Shown piece by piece: positions 1 to 8,540 of a stretch of 64,000 bases of DNA. The notes under the pieces were generated by a model, which was not told the origin of the DNA, did not search any database, and saw only the letters and a program-made list of their open reading frames with translations. Within the stretch, counting starts at the first letter, position 1; each line of letters starts with the position of its first letter. The DNA comes from Anaerolineaceae bacterium (GTDB lineage: Bacteria; Chloroflexota; Anaerolineae; Anaerolineales; Anaerolineaceae), in assembly GCA_002702705.1 (NCBI GenBank), contig PABH01000053.1, positions 62,001 to 126,000 of the forward strand. Direction: 5' to 3'. The position numbers and the translations under genes were made by a program.

Positions 1-1
1 T

Positions 2-1012
2 ATTTTGTATTTCGGATTTTCTCTATTACTGGTTGTTTTTTTACAAATCAAACATTTTAGAGGTGGCAAGTCTTTTTTTCTAAAAATATTAGGATATGGA
101 ACTGTTTGTTCCATTGGCTTCTTTCTAATGATGATTCCTGATTGCTTGATCAATTATCTGAACTTCGGTTCGGTATCATCTCCAGTTGGCTTAAAAGCAA
201 TTTGGATTAATATTTATGATGATACATTTATTTATCCAGCAAACCAACTCACTTTCACTTATTGGTTATCGGCGGGTTGGACAGAAAAAATGCAAAATAT
301 AAGTAATGCGTTTTTATTAAATTTGGGAACGTTTAGTGCTGTGCAATTAAATGTTTTTGGTATTCCTTTATATTTTTTGGGTGTTTGGCGTTATAAAAAA
401 GAAATATGGATGAAATTCTTTTTATTCGTTTCATTAAGCTTGTTCTTATTCATGACAATTTTGTTTCCATTGGCTGGTTCACGTGGTGGTTATTTACACG
501 CAGCTGCCTCATTACAGGTTGTTAATTGGATCCTTATCTCAGTTGGTTTTTATGAATTTCTATTATGGGGAATTAAAAAAAGAAATTGGCAGCTGCTCCG
601 TTCAAAAATAATGTTTGGTTCTGCAATTATCCTTTTTAGTTTAGTCATTACATCCGCCATTTATTATCAGGATGTTATTGGAAGCGAAACAAATTCATTT
701 GAATGGAATCAAGATTATGATCGGTATTCTCAAATAGGAAAGATAATCTCCGACCAAACCGTAGAGAAAACAGCGGTTGTGATGATTAATAATCCAGTTG
801 GTTTTCATTATCAAACGGGGCAATGGGCGATTACCTTACCAAATTCGGAATGGGATCAATTTTTGGAAGCACTATATAAGTTTAATGTCCATTTTTTAGT
901 CTTGGATGAAAATATTCCTGTTAGAATGAAAAATTACATCGAAGAAATGGACAAGTTCACTGAAATTGGCTATATTCCTACTTATGAAACAACAATTTAT
1001 GAAATCAAGTAG
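2..1012 (+). CDS. Polytopic membrane protein, GT-C-like, 5'-truncated by window edge
   Basis: The frame is open from the first bases of the window, so the true start lies upstream. About 335 residues are visible: a run of hydrophobic segments (roughly residues 1-20, 30-50, 95-130, 135-160, 170-190, 200-220), then a soluble C-terminal tail of about 110 residues. This layout, with many membrane helices and a small extracytoplasmic tail, is common in GT-C superfamily glycosyltransferases and related PMT/DUF membrane proteins that use lipid-linked sugars. No catalytic motif is visible because the N-terminal DD/DE loop would lie outside the window. The next gene overlaps its end and has the same layout, so the two are probably co-transcribed paralogues. 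The glycosyltransferase assignment is inferred from topology only. Confidence 0.55.
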   Translation: MLYFGFSLLLVVFLQIKHFRGGKSFFLKILGYGTVCSIGFFLMMIPDCLINYLNFGSVSSPVGLKAIWINIYDDTFIYPANQLTFTYWLSAGWTEKMQNISNAFLLNLGTFSAVQLNVFGIPLYFLGVWRYKKEIWMKFFLFVSLSLFLFMTILFPLAGSRGGYLHAAASLQVVNWILISVGFYEFLLWGIKKRNWQLLRSKIMFGSAIILFSLVITSAIYYQDVIGSETNSFEWNQDYDRYSQIGKIISDQTVEKTAVVMINNPVGFHYQTGQWAITLPNSEWDQFLEALYKFNVHFLVLDENIPVRMKNYIEEMDKFTEIGYIPTYETTIYEIK

Positions 1013-2474
1013 GGTTAATTTTCAGAAATTTTATCAAAAAAACCTTTGGCTAATTATCATTATATTTATTACTCAAGGATTGTTTTTGATGATGAGTTAT
1101 TGGCGTTATCGAAATGGTTTTCCTTTGGACGATGCATGGATTCACCAAACCTATGCCCGTAATTTCGCTAAAACCGGGGTGTGGGCATTTAATTTGAATG
1201 TACCTTCTGGCGGATCAACATCCCCATTGTGGAGCTTTTTATTAATTCCAGGACATCTTATGGGTGGAAAAACCTTTTTGGTATACACCTATTTAATAAA
1301 TTGGATTTTATTATTTTTCAGCGCCGTAATTTTTGAGAATATTATTAATAATCTAGTTAAAAATCAATATAAATTTCCTGTATTTGGCGTTATTTTTTTA
1401 TTGGAGTGGCATTTTATTTGGGCGGCTAATTCGGGAATGGAAACAATTTTATTTATCTTATTAATCCTTTTGTTCTTTGATCAACTATTAAAAAAACAAT
1501 TTGGATTGGTTATGGGTGTGGTCTTAGGTTTAATTTTGTGGGTTCGTCCAGATGGGTTAACATTGTTAGGTCCGCTATTATTTGTTTTATTTTTTTCCCG
1601 TAAAAACGTTATTCACTCAAAAAGAGCGATTTGGGGTGGTGTTTTCTTTTTCCTAAGTTTCGTAATGTATATAGTTTTTAATTTGAAAATATCCGGATCG
1701 ATTTTTCCCAACACGTTTTATGCAAAACAAGCTGAATATGCAATTTTATATGAGAGAAATATTCTTTTCCGTTTTTGGGATATGTTAAAAACCCAGTTTA
1801 TTGGCTTTGGTATTTTATTAATCCCTGGTTTGATTAACCAATTTTGGGAGGCGATAAAAAACAAAAAATGGGTTTGGTTTGGATTGTTCTTATGGTGGAT
1901 CGGTTATCTTGGGCTTTATGCTCTGCGTCTGCCTGTAACTTACCAACATGGGCGATATCAAATTCCTGCCATTAGTGTATTTTTGTTGTTATCAATACCG
2001 GGTTGTGTAGTACTCATTAATAAAATGGGTTCTTATCGCTTGAAATTAATTCGAATTTCTTGGATTGTTTCTACGATGCTGGTTATGATTATTTTTGTAT
2101 TTATGGGTGCTGATGCCTATGCCACTGATGTTGCAATCATAGAAACTGAAATGGTTAATACAGCTATATGGATTAATGAATTCACAGAGCAGGACGCGAT
2201 TATTGCAGCTCATGATATTGGTGCTTTAGGTTTTTATGGAAATCGATTGATTATTGATTTAGCTGGTTTGATTTCTCCTGAGGTAATACCATATATTAAT
2301 GATGAAGTTCAAATTATCGAGTTTTTGAACAAACGTCATCCTGATTATTTGATGACATTTGAGAATTGGTACAACATCCTACCGCTGAATAAAACATTGG
2401 TATATTCAAGTACTTCAATGTTTTCAATCGAAGCAGGGGGGAGTCCTATGCAGGTTTATATTTGGAAGCCTTAA
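984..2474 (+). CDS. GT-C-like polytopic membrane protein (putative glycosyltransferase)
   Basis: About 496 residues with some nine to eleven hydrophobic helices and a soluble C-terminal portion of about 100 residues. Just after the first helix is PLDDAWIHQTYARN, an acidic DDxW motif in the first outer loop, where GT-C enzymes hold their catalytic acidic residue. A GGSTSPLWSF segment follows, as in many bacterial GT-C-like proteins. The soluble tail contains AAHDIGALGFYG and a following LAGL segment, a recurrent element of this uncharacterised family. In-frame starts exist at 966, 984 and 999, none with a clear Shine-Dalgarno; 984 is chosen, giving a 29-base overlap with the previous gene and suggesting translational coupling. 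Substrate unknown; envelope polysaccharide or glycoprotein glycosylation is an inference. Confidence 0.6.
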   Translation: MKQQFMKSSRVNFQKFYQKNLWLIIIIFITQGLFLMMSYWRYRNGFPLDDAWIHQTYARNFAKTGVWAFNLNVPSGGSTSPLWSFLLIPGHLMGGKTFLVYTYLINWILLFFSAVIFENIINNLVKNQYKFPVFGVIFLLEWHFIWAANSGMETILFILLILLFFDQLLKKQFGLVMGVVLGLILWVRPDGLTLLGPLLFVLFFSRKNVIHSKRAIWGGVFFFLSFVMYIVFNLKISGSIFPNTFYAKQAEYAILYERNILFRFWDMLKTQFIGFGILLIPGLINQFWEAIKNKKWVWFGLFLWWIGYLGLYALRLPVTYQHGRYQIPAISVFLLLSIPGCVVLINKMGSYRLKLIRISWIVSTMLVMIIFVFMGADAYATDVAIIETEMVNTAIWINEFTEQDAIIAAHDIGALGFYGNRLIIDLAGLISPEVIPYINDEVQIIEFLNKRHPDYLMTFENWYNILPLNKTLVYSSTSMFSIEAGGSPMQVYIWKP

Positions 2475-2477
2475 TTT

Positions 2478-2507
2478 TTGACATAAAAATTGACACTATG
2501 TTAAAAT
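2478..2507 (+). promoter_or_regulatory. Sigma-70-type promoter for the DegS-like kinase
   Basis: TTGACA (2478-2483), an 18-base spacer and TAAAAT (2502-2507), starting 4 bases after the stop of the preceding gene. Predicted transcription start is near 2514, giving a leader of about 50 bases with an AAGGAG site before the ATG at 2566. A second TTGACA at 2490 has no good -10 partner. Confidence 0.5.
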
Positions 2508-2565
2508 AAACAACATTCCAAGAGAAAACGTATAATTTTGACAAACAATGTTCAAGGAGCTAAAG

Positions 2566-3639
2566 ATGAGCCAATCTGAAGGTGGATATTCAAATTTCTT
2601 AAGTGAGATTGAGGCGGAGTACGAACAATCACAACGCTCATTAAAAGAAGTTGAATTAATGTTGGATCAAAGTCAAAATGAGTTGTCAAAATTATCACAG
2701 CGCAACGCATCGGTTACCACAAACTTACAGCAAATTCAAAGTCAATTTGATTCTATGCCTCGGGAAGATATTCGCTCTGCTTATAATGCTGCCTTGGATG
2801 CACAGCAACGAGTTCTGGTCATGCGAAGTCAGTTAGAAAAACTCCAGAGTGACCAGAGCAATCTTAAAAAGAAGTTGATGCTGTTGGACCAGGTGCAAAA
2901 ATTATTGAATGTTTTGCCTGGTGGATTGCCTTCTGGTAATGGTGAGAAAAAATTTGGTGGTTCCTCAGCTATGTTGGAGATGATGATTAATGCACAGGAA
3001 TCCGAACGTCAGCGCCTATCAAGACAAATGCATGATGGCCCGGCTCAGGCGTTATCGAATTTTATTGTGCAGGCTGAAATTGCTTCCAGATTATTTGATC
3101 TTGATGAAGTAAAAGCCAAAACTGAATTAGAAAACTTAAAAAATTCAGCAATGTCAACCTTTAAAAAAGTTAGAAATTTTATTGCTGAGCTTCGCCCGAT
3201 GATGTTAGATGATTTAGGATTGTTGCCCACTGTACGTCGATATGTTGACATATTTAGAGAACAAAATGGATTAGAAGTAAGCTTATCTATTAAGGGGATG
3301 GAAAAAAGGTTTGAATCCTACCTGGAAGTGATGATATTTCGAGCAATTCAAGAACTTATGGGAAATGCTCTGCGTCACAATCAAGATCAAGCAGTCAAGA
3401 TCCAATTAAATGTCCAAATTGTGATTGAAGACGCGTTTATAAAATTGATTGTGGCTGATAATGGTAAGGGCTTCGATATCGAAGAAGCAAATAAAAGTGG
3501 TGGATTGGGAATTAAAGTTATCCGCGAACGCGTGGAGATGCTTGGTGGTTATCTGGATGTTGATTCAGCACCCGGACAGGGAAGCAGAATAACAATCCAG
3601 GTTCCTGTTGTAGCTAGTATGCTGAATGCGGAAGCTTAA
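2566..3639 (+). CDS. Soluble DegS-like sensor histidine kinase
   Basis: A 357-residue protein with no membrane segment. Residues about 1-120 are Gln/Glu/Leu-rich coiled coil. The HisKA_3 dimerisation domain follows, with RQMHDGPAQALSNF and phospho-acceptor His156, then a HATPase domain with the N box (ELMGNALRHN) and G boxes (DNGKGF, GGLGIKVIRERV). This matches the cytoplasmic DegS family, whose members usually phosphorylate a NarL/LuxR regulator. The start at 2566 is preferred over the ATG at 2548 because AAGGAG lies 6 bases upstream of it. No response regulator is adjacent; the next gene is phosphofructokinase, 23 bases downstream. It is therefore an orphan kinase whose partner must be encoded elsewhere. 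Confidence 0.85.
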   Translation: MSQSEGGYSNFLSEIEAEYEQSQRSLKEVELMLDQSQNELSKLSQRNASVTTNLQQIQSQFDSMPREDIRSAYNAALDAQQRVLVMRSQLEKLQSDQSNLKKKLMLLDQVQKLLNVLPGGLPSGNGEKKFGGSSAMLEMMINAQESERQRLSRQMHDGPAQALSNFIVQAEIASRLFDLDEVKAKTELENLKNSAMSTFKKVRNFIAELRPMMLDDLGLLPTVRRYVDIFREQNGLEVSLSIKGMEKRFESYLEVMIFRAIQELMGNALRHNQDQAVKIQLNVQIVIEDAFIKLIVADNGKGFDIEEANKSGGLGIKVIRERVEMLGGYLDVDSAPGQGSRITIQVPVVASMLNAEA

Positions 3640-3662
3640 AAGAATAATTTATAGGAGTAGCT

Positions 3663-4835
3663 ATGACAAAGACAATTGGGATTTTAACAGGCGGTGGTGA
3701 TGTTCCGGGTTTAAATCCCGCAATAAAATCTGTGGTAGTAGGCGCAATGGAAATGGGGTACCGGGTAATGGGTATTCGTAGAGGATGGGGCGGATTGCTG
3801 CATTACGATTTAAATGAGCCATCTACACATGAATATTATATTAAAGAATTAACCTATAATGATGTACGCACGATTGATCGAACCGGCGGCACATTTTTGC
3901 ACACTTCACGGACGAACCCCCAACGAGTGGCAGCAGAAAGTGCACCTGGGTTTCTGAAGAATTCTAAATGGGGTACACCCCTCAAAGATCAAAAAGGGTT
4001 TATTGATTATACAGACTATACCTTGGATGTTTTAAGCCATTTAGGAATTGATACATTGGTGCCAATCGGTGGAGATGATACATTAAGTTTCGCTGTTCGA
4101 TTGCATAAAGAAGGTTATCCAGTGATCGGCATTCCTAAAACGATGGACAACGATGTTTTCGGTACAGATTACTGTATTGGATTTTCAACAGCAATTACTC
4201 GAAGTGTTGAATTTATTACCAACATGCGCACCTCTGTGGGTTCACACGAACGCATAGGTATCGTTGAGTTGTTTGGACGAAATTCCGGTGAAACCAGCCT
4301 GATTAGTGCGTATCTAGCTTATGTTGACAGAGCATTAATTCCTGAAGTTACTGTGGATTTAGACAAACTTGCCCAGTTTATTCTGGATGATAAACGTAGT
4401 AACCCTTCTAACTATGCCATATTAACAATTTCCGAAGGCGCTATTTTAGAGGGTGGTGATGTTTATGAAACGGGTGAAGAAGACGCCTATGGGCACAGAA
4501 AATTAGGCGGGATTGGTAATATTATTTCTGACCAAATTAAAAAATTAACGGGTCAAAATACGATGTACCAACAGCTGGGTTATCTAATGCGATCGGGTGC
4601 CCCGGATTCTCTTGATCGAATGGTGGCGATGTCATTTGGTAACTTGGTATCTCAATTATTACGACGTAATGATACTGGAAAACTGGTCGCATTACACGGT
4701 GGAAAATATACAACCGTACCGATTGACATGGTTTTAGCTGGTCGAAAACGGGTGGATGTACCAGCTTATTATGATATGGATAATTATCGGCCCAAGATTA
4801 AAGATTTTATGGGCGTACCGATGTTCTTGAGTTAA
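3663..4835 (+). CDS. pfp: Phosphofructokinase, predicted pyrophosphate-dependent
   Basis: A 390-residue cytoplasmic PFK-family enzyme that phosphorylates fructose 6-phosphate to the 1,6-bisphosphate. The N-terminus has [16 protein letters not shown] for the phosphoryl donor. GGDDT (136-140) places Asp139 where ATP-dependent enzymes have Gly (E. coli Gly104), and PKTMDND (158-164) places Lys159 where they have Gly (Gly124). This Asp/Lys pair is the established signature of PPi-dependent PFK. Asp162 is the predicted catalytic base. A TAGGAG ribosome site precedes the ATG, and a strong terminator follows. The gene lies 23 bases after the orphan kinase and may share its transcript. Donor choice is inferred from residues, not measured. 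Confidence 0.9.
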   Translation: MTKTIGILTGGGDVPGLNPAIKSVVVGAMEMGYRVMGIRRGWGGLLHYDLNEPSTHEYYIKELTYNDVRTIDRTGGTFLHTSRTNPQRVAAESAPGFLKNSKWGTPLKDQKGFIDYTDYTLDVLSHLGIDTLVPIGGDDTLSFAVRLHKEGYPVIGIPKTMDNDVFGTDYCIGFSTAITRSVEFITNMRTSVGSHERIGIVELFGRNSGETSLISAYLAYVDRALIPEVTVDLDKLAQFILDDKRSNPSNYAILTISEGAILEGGDVYETGEEDAYGHRKLGGIGNIISDQIKKLTGQNTMYQQLGYLMRSGAPDSLDRMVAMSFGNLVSQLLRRNDTGKLVALHGGKYTTVPIDMVLAGRKRVDVPAYYDMDNYRPKIKDFMGVPMFLS

Positions 4836-4841
4836 TTAATC

Positions 4842-4870
4842 AGAGGCTGGCTTCAAAACCAGCCTCTTTT
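4842..4870 (+). terminator. Rho-independent terminator after pfp
   Basis: A 9-bp perfect stem (AGAGGCTGG / CCAGCCTCT) with an 8-base loop, followed by TTT, immediately downstream of the phosphofructokinase stop codon. Confidence 0.85.
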
Positions 4871-4887
4871 AATAAAAAGGGTTTACC

Positions 4888-5382
4888 ATGAAGAAAGAAG
4901 AACAAGGGGCTTTGTTTAAGCGTTATAAGGTTATACCAAGATCGTTAATTTTTATTAAAAGAAAAAACGAAGTTTTATTATTAAAAGGTGACGATAAAAA
5001 GAAATTATGGGCAGGAAAATATAATGGTATTGGTGGGCATATAGAAAAGGGAGAGAATGTTTATCAATCCGCTATTAGAGAATTATTTGAAGAAACTGGT
5101 TTGAGAGATATCCGGTTGTTTTTTCGAGGATCAATAATGATTGATGTTGATGAAGATACTGGTATTAGCCTTTTTTTATTTACAGGAGAATACGAATCCG
5201 GTGATATTAAACCAAATGAAGAAGGCCTCTTGGAATGGGTTCCAATAGAAAAAATATCGGACTACCCGTTAGTTGAAGATTTGTTTGTCTTAATTCCACG
5301 TCTCCTTAAACAAAAAGAAACATTTCTTTTTGGAAATTATTATTTTGAAGGAGATAAATTAATTATGGCTTTTCAGGATTGA
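4888..5382 (+). CDS. Nudix hydrolase (MutT / 8-oxo-dGTP diphosphatase-like)
   Basis: A 164-residue protein with a complete Nudix box at residues 50-72: G, five residues, E56, seven residues, then R64-E65-L, x, E68-E69, x, G71-L72. These glutamates bind the divalent metal that activates water for cleaving an X-linked nucleoside diphosphate. Overall length and the KRKNEVLLLKG lead strand resemble MutT/YvcI-type enzymes that sanitise oxidised nucleotides, but the substrate cannot be told from the sequence. AAGGG lies 7 bases before the ATG. The last 20 bases overlap the convergent rsmD gene, so there is no room for a dedicated terminator. Confidence 0.85.
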   Translation: MKKEEQGALFKRYKVIPRSLIFIKRKNEVLLLKGDDKKKLWAGKYNGIGGHIEKGENVYQSAIRELFEETGLRDIRLFFRGSIMIDVDEDTGISLFLFTGEYESGDIKPNEEGLLEWVPIEKISDYPLVEDLFVLIPRLLKQKETFLFGNYYFEGDKLIMAFQD

Positions 5383-5932
5383 TTCGTTCATAAAAAACTA
5401 ACAATGTACTCCCGTATTTACGTTTGTCAAATTCTCGAAAATTATTTAATATAATTGATTTGTATTCTTTGGGATGAATTTGGACGATGACCCAACCATC
5501 CGGATGAAGCCAATCCGGGTTATTGTCCAAAATAAAAAATACTTTTTCCCAAATTTCTTTATATTGTGGAGGAGCTATGTATATATAATCAAAAGCCGTA
5601 TCCGGTTGATTTTTTATGTAAACCAATGCGTCAGAGCGAATGACTTGAGCGTTTTCTAATTTGGTAGACGAGATATTTGACTTTATGATTTTAATGGCTA
5701 ATGGATGAAGATCAATAATCCGAGCATAGGCTGCACCACGACTTAACGCCTCCAGGCTAACACTACCTGTGCCACCAAATAGATCCAAAAAACTAGAATC
5801 TACGATATCACCTGAGAGGATATTAAATAAAGATTCTTTTACGCGGTCAGTAATCGGTCTTGTGCTGTCCCCCGGTACGGTTTTTATCCGCATTCCTTTT
5901 GCCTTTCCTGCAATGATTCGAAGCGTACTCAT
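5363..5932 (-). CDS. rsmD: 16S rRNA (guanine966-N2)-methyltransferase RsmD
   Basis: A 189-residue SAM-dependent methyltransferase that would modify G966 of 16S rRNA in the 30S subunit. The N-terminus has RIIAGKAKG and RPITDRVKESLFNIL, hallmarks of the RsmD/YhhF family. Motif I is FLDLFGGTGSVSLEALSRGA. The catalytic (N/D)PPY motif appears as APPQY, with Ala in place of the usual Asp/Asn. It is the last gene of a minus-strand operon and its ATG overlaps the AAA ATPase stop by 4 bases. Its 3' end overlaps the convergent Nudix gene by 20 bases. The Ala substitution at the catalytic motif is the one departure from the family. Confidence 0.9.
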   Translation of the reverse strand: MSTLRIIAGKAKGMRIKTVPGDSTRPITDRVKESLFNILSGDIVDSSFLDLFGGTGSVSLEALSRGAAYARIIDLHPLAIKIIKSNISSTKLENAQVIRSDALVYIKNQPDTAFDYIYIAPPQYKEIWEKVFFILDNNPDWLHPDGWVIVQIHPKEYKSIILNNFREFDKRKYGSTLLVFYERINPEKP

Positions 5933-7128
5933 AAGTCACTTATCCAAATCTGCCGTTGTATCAATTCATCAATCATTTTTTCTGTTTTATTCTGTTCTTC
6001 AAAGTAATTTTCCATAAACTCAGATTTTCTAAGTCTCAAAACCATTGGAGCGATCGTCATAATATCGTTTTTTGTTACTTCTTGTCTTTTGTCTGCTGCT
6101 GCGTAAGCTTTAGCTGTTTCTAACAGTGTTTGATCCGTTCTTAAAGAATCAATTCCTAATGCTTGAATAAATCGAATTCCATATAACGCAACATCTTCCG
6201 GCAAAACAATCTTTTGGAAGATTTGTTTTGCTTCGTGAATTTCTTCAATGAATACTCGGGTCTCTTCTTCAAATTGTTGGATTAATTTATGCGGAGATTG
6301 CCGAAAAAGAGAAGAATGTGCGTATGCTTTATAACGCTGTTCTGGATCGGAGAGGCCTTTGACTATTAATCTTAATCCAAAGCGATCCAATATTTGTGGA
6401 CGCAAGTTGCCTTCTTCCGGATTCATTGAGCCAATTAAAGTAAATCGTGCATTGTATCTTGCACTAACAGCACCCCGGCGTACGGTATAGTGGCCAACGG
6501 CAGCAGCGTCAAGAATCGCATTGATAATTTCCGTAGAAAGTAAATTCACTTCATCGATATAAAGAATGTTCTTATCGGCAGAGGCCAAAACCCCGCGTTT
6601 TAACCTCATTTTGTTATGTAGTAAGTGTCTTTCATCCAGACCGCCAATAACGTTGTCTAATGTCGAATTTAAAGGCAGCTCAATTAATTGAACTTGCTGA
6701 ACTTTTGTAAGAGGGATGCCTTCTCCAAATTTTTTTGCACAATCCGGGCAGACACCTTCCAATCCATACATTTCGATATCGCTTTCTAAACAGCCATAAT
6801 AACAGGCAGAAACTTCGTTTTTGGGTAAGATGTTTGCAAGACCACGAATTGCAGTTGTTTTCCCGGTTCCACGAGGTCCAATTAATAAAACACCCCCAAT
6901 GTTGGGATTTATTGTGCTAAGGGTTAACGCAAGTTTTAATTCATTTTGACCAATGATTGCTAAAAACGGAAATACTGGCGGTGTGGCAAATGAAGATTCG
7001 TCCGAATTGGAGGTAACGGAAATGTTTTTTCCAGAAACTTGCTCGATTAAATCTTTTAACGAATTAATCGGGGGATTTTTTTCCCCACCGCTATTTTGAT
7101 TCATTGTGTTTTCAGATAGATTCGACAT
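5929..7128 (-). CDS. AAA ATPase of the Mg-chelatase subunit I (ChlI/BchI) family
   Basis: About 399 residues. Walker A is GPRGTGKT (84-91), and Walker B with sensor features follows in ILYIDEVNLL, then GSMNPEEGNLRPQILDRFGL, the signature of ChlI-type AAA+ proteins. Between strands is a cysteine cluster, Cys109, Cys113, Cys127 and Cys130 (CxxxC ... CxxC), which could bind a metal. The C-terminal lid is helical. In chlorophyll or cobalamin pathways such proteins pair with a ChlD/VWA subunit; none is encoded nearby, so the role is open (chelatase or a MoxR-like chaperone). Starts at 7176, 7128 and 7104 are possible; 7128 overlaps the upstream GtrA gene by 17 bases. No clear SD is visible, so the start is uncertain. 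Confidence 0.8.
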   Translation of the reverse strand: MSNLSENTMNQNSGGEKNPPINSLKDLIEQVSGKNISVTSNSDESSFATPPVFPFLAIIGQNELKLALTLSTINPNIGGVLLIGPRGTGKTTAIRGLANILPKNEVSACYYGCLESDIEMYGLEGVCPDCAKKFGEGIPLTKVQQVQLIELPLNSTLDNVIGGLDERHLLHNKMRLKRGVLASADKNILYIDEVNLLSTEIINAILDAAAVGHYTVRRGAVSARYNARFTLIGSMNPEEGNLRPQILDRFGLRLIVKGLSDPEQRYKAYAHSSLFRQSPHKLIQQFEEETRVFIEEIHEAKQIFQKIVLPEDVALYGIRFIQALGIDSLRTDQTLLETAKAYAAADKRQEVTKNDIMTIAPMVLRLRKSEFMENYFEEQNKTEKMIDELIQRQIWISDL

Positions 7129-7573
7129 CATTATATGTCCAGAAACGATTGGCAAAGAAATTCCAGAACATGACAATTAAGATTAATACAGCCAGTGTGA
7201 AATTATGTCCAACAAAACTAGGCTCTAAAAAGAAGCTGGGCGGAATAACCTGATTTGAAAAGTTTAAGATCACCTTTTCAAAAGGTGTAAATAATAAAGC
7301 GCGAATGGACAGACCAATAAGGCTGACGATAATAAACTGAACGATTTGAGAAGTAACAGTTTTGTTACGAGAATCAGGGTAAGTCCAAAAACGATTCCAC
7401 AAAAAATTACTGATAATGGCCGCCACAAAAGAGACCATGCTGGAATATAAAGCATCAACACCAAACACTTCATTCAATAAATTAAATATACCAAAATCTA
7501 AAACAGCGCCAATTACTCCGACGACTGCAAATTTTAGGAATCGTTCTCTTTCTTTTTTGTTCGTGATAATCAT
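7112..7573 (-). CDS. GtrA family membrane protein
   Basis: A 153-residue protein with four hydrophobic helices. It opens with [20 protein letters not shown] and carries the repeated [10 protein letters not shown] / [10 protein letters not shown] motif that marks the GtrA family. Such proteins are thought to help move polyprenyl-linked sugars across the membrane or to act as subunits of GT complexes. It overlaps the nucleotide-sugar enzyme upstream by 4 bases and the AAA gene downstream, so it is translationally coupled. The pairing with a UDP-sugar decarboxylase supports a role in cell-surface glycan synthesis; that role is inferred. Confidence 0.85.
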   Translation of the reverse strand: MIITNKKERERFLKFAVVGVIGAVLDFGIFNLLNEVFGVDALYSSMVSFVAAIISNFLWNRFWTYPDSRNKTVTSQIVQFIIVSLIGLSIRALLFTPFEKVILNFSNQVIPPSFFLEPSFVGHNFTLAVLILIVMFWNFFANRFWTYNDVESI

Positions 7574-8529
7574 AATTTTGATAATTTTTCTTTGAAATAG
7601 GGGATTGTTAATTGGAGGGCTTCTTTTAAATTAATTTTTGGTTCCCAATCCAAGATTTTTTTTGCTTTCGTTATATCAGGTCTACGTCTTTCGGGATCAT
7701 TTCCAAGACGCATATTTTCTTTAAAAATTATTCCAGCCGAATTATTCGTTGTATCATTTATTGATTCTGCCAGTTCTAACATGCTCATTTCAACTGGATT
7801 TCCTATGTTAACTGGTGTATGTTCATCTGACATTAAAAGACGGTAAATACCTTCTATCAGATCACTGACATAACAAAAACTTCTCGTTTGTGTGCCTTCA
7901 CCGTAAATCGTTAATGGCTCACCTCGTAAGGCTTGTTGGATGAAGTTTGGAATAACACGCCCATCATCCAATCGCATGCGCGGACCAAATGTATTAAAAA
8001 TTCTGACGATGCGTGTATCCACGCCATGATATTGATTGTAGGACGTGGTTAATGCTTCTGCAAAACGTTTTGCTTCGTCATACATTGAGCGCGGGCCAGT
8101 TGGGTCCACATGGCCCCAATATGTTTCTTTTTGGGGGTGTTCTAAAGGATCCCCGTAAATTTCACTGGTAGATGCAAGTAAAAATTTTGCATTGTTTGCC
8201 TTTGCTAAGCCAAGCGCATTATGCGTGCCAAGTGCTCCAGCTTTCATGGTTTGAATTGGCAAATTGGGATAACCGTAGGGAGAATTAATATTTGGGCTGG
8301 CAGGTGAAGCGAAATGCATCACGGCATCCAATTTTCCCGGAACAAAAATAAAGTTTGATACATCATGCCGGATAAATGAAAAATGTTCATTTCCAGCTAA
8401 GTGCGCAAGGTTTTGTGGATCACCGGTAATAAAATTGTCCATCCCAACCACATGGTGACCTTTATTAATTAACATTTGGCATAAATGAGAGCCTAAAAAA
8501 CCCGCTGCCCCCGTAATTAATATTCTCAT
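7570..8529 (-). CDS. NAD-dependent UDP-glucuronate decarboxylase-like enzyme (UXS type SDR)
   Basis: A 319-residue extended short-chain dehydrogenase. The NAD site is GAAGFLGSH (7-15). The catalytic set is Ser120-Thr121-Ser122-Glu123 and Tyr150xxxLys154 (YDEAK). [18 protein letters not shown] and the downstream ETQTRSF-like segment [13 protein letters not shown] are typical of UDP-xylose synthases, which make UDP-xylose from UDP-glucuronate. Other nucleotide-sugar epimerases remain possible. The ATG at 8529 is chosen because AGGTG lies just upstream and the next in-frame ATG (8550) would overlap the preceding stop. It follows the lipoprotein gene by 11 bases and overlaps GtrA by 4. Confidence 0.85.
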   Translation of the reverse strand: MRILITGAAGFLGSHLCQMLINKGHHVVGMDNFITGDPQNLAHLAGNEHFSFIRHDVSNFIFVPGKLDAVMHFASPASPNINSPYGYPNLPIQTMKAGALGTHNALGLAKANNAKFLLASTSEIYGDPLEHPQKETYWGHVDPTGPRSMYDEAKRFAEALTTSYNQYHGVDTRIVRIFNTFGPRMRLDDGRVIPNFIQQALRGEPLTIYGEGTQTRSFCYVSDLIEGIYRLLMSDEHTPVNIGNPVEMSMLELAESINDTTNNSAGIIFKENMRLGNDPERRRPDITKAKKILDWEPKINLKEALQLTIPYFKEKLSKL

Positions 8530-8540
8530 AATTTCACCTA

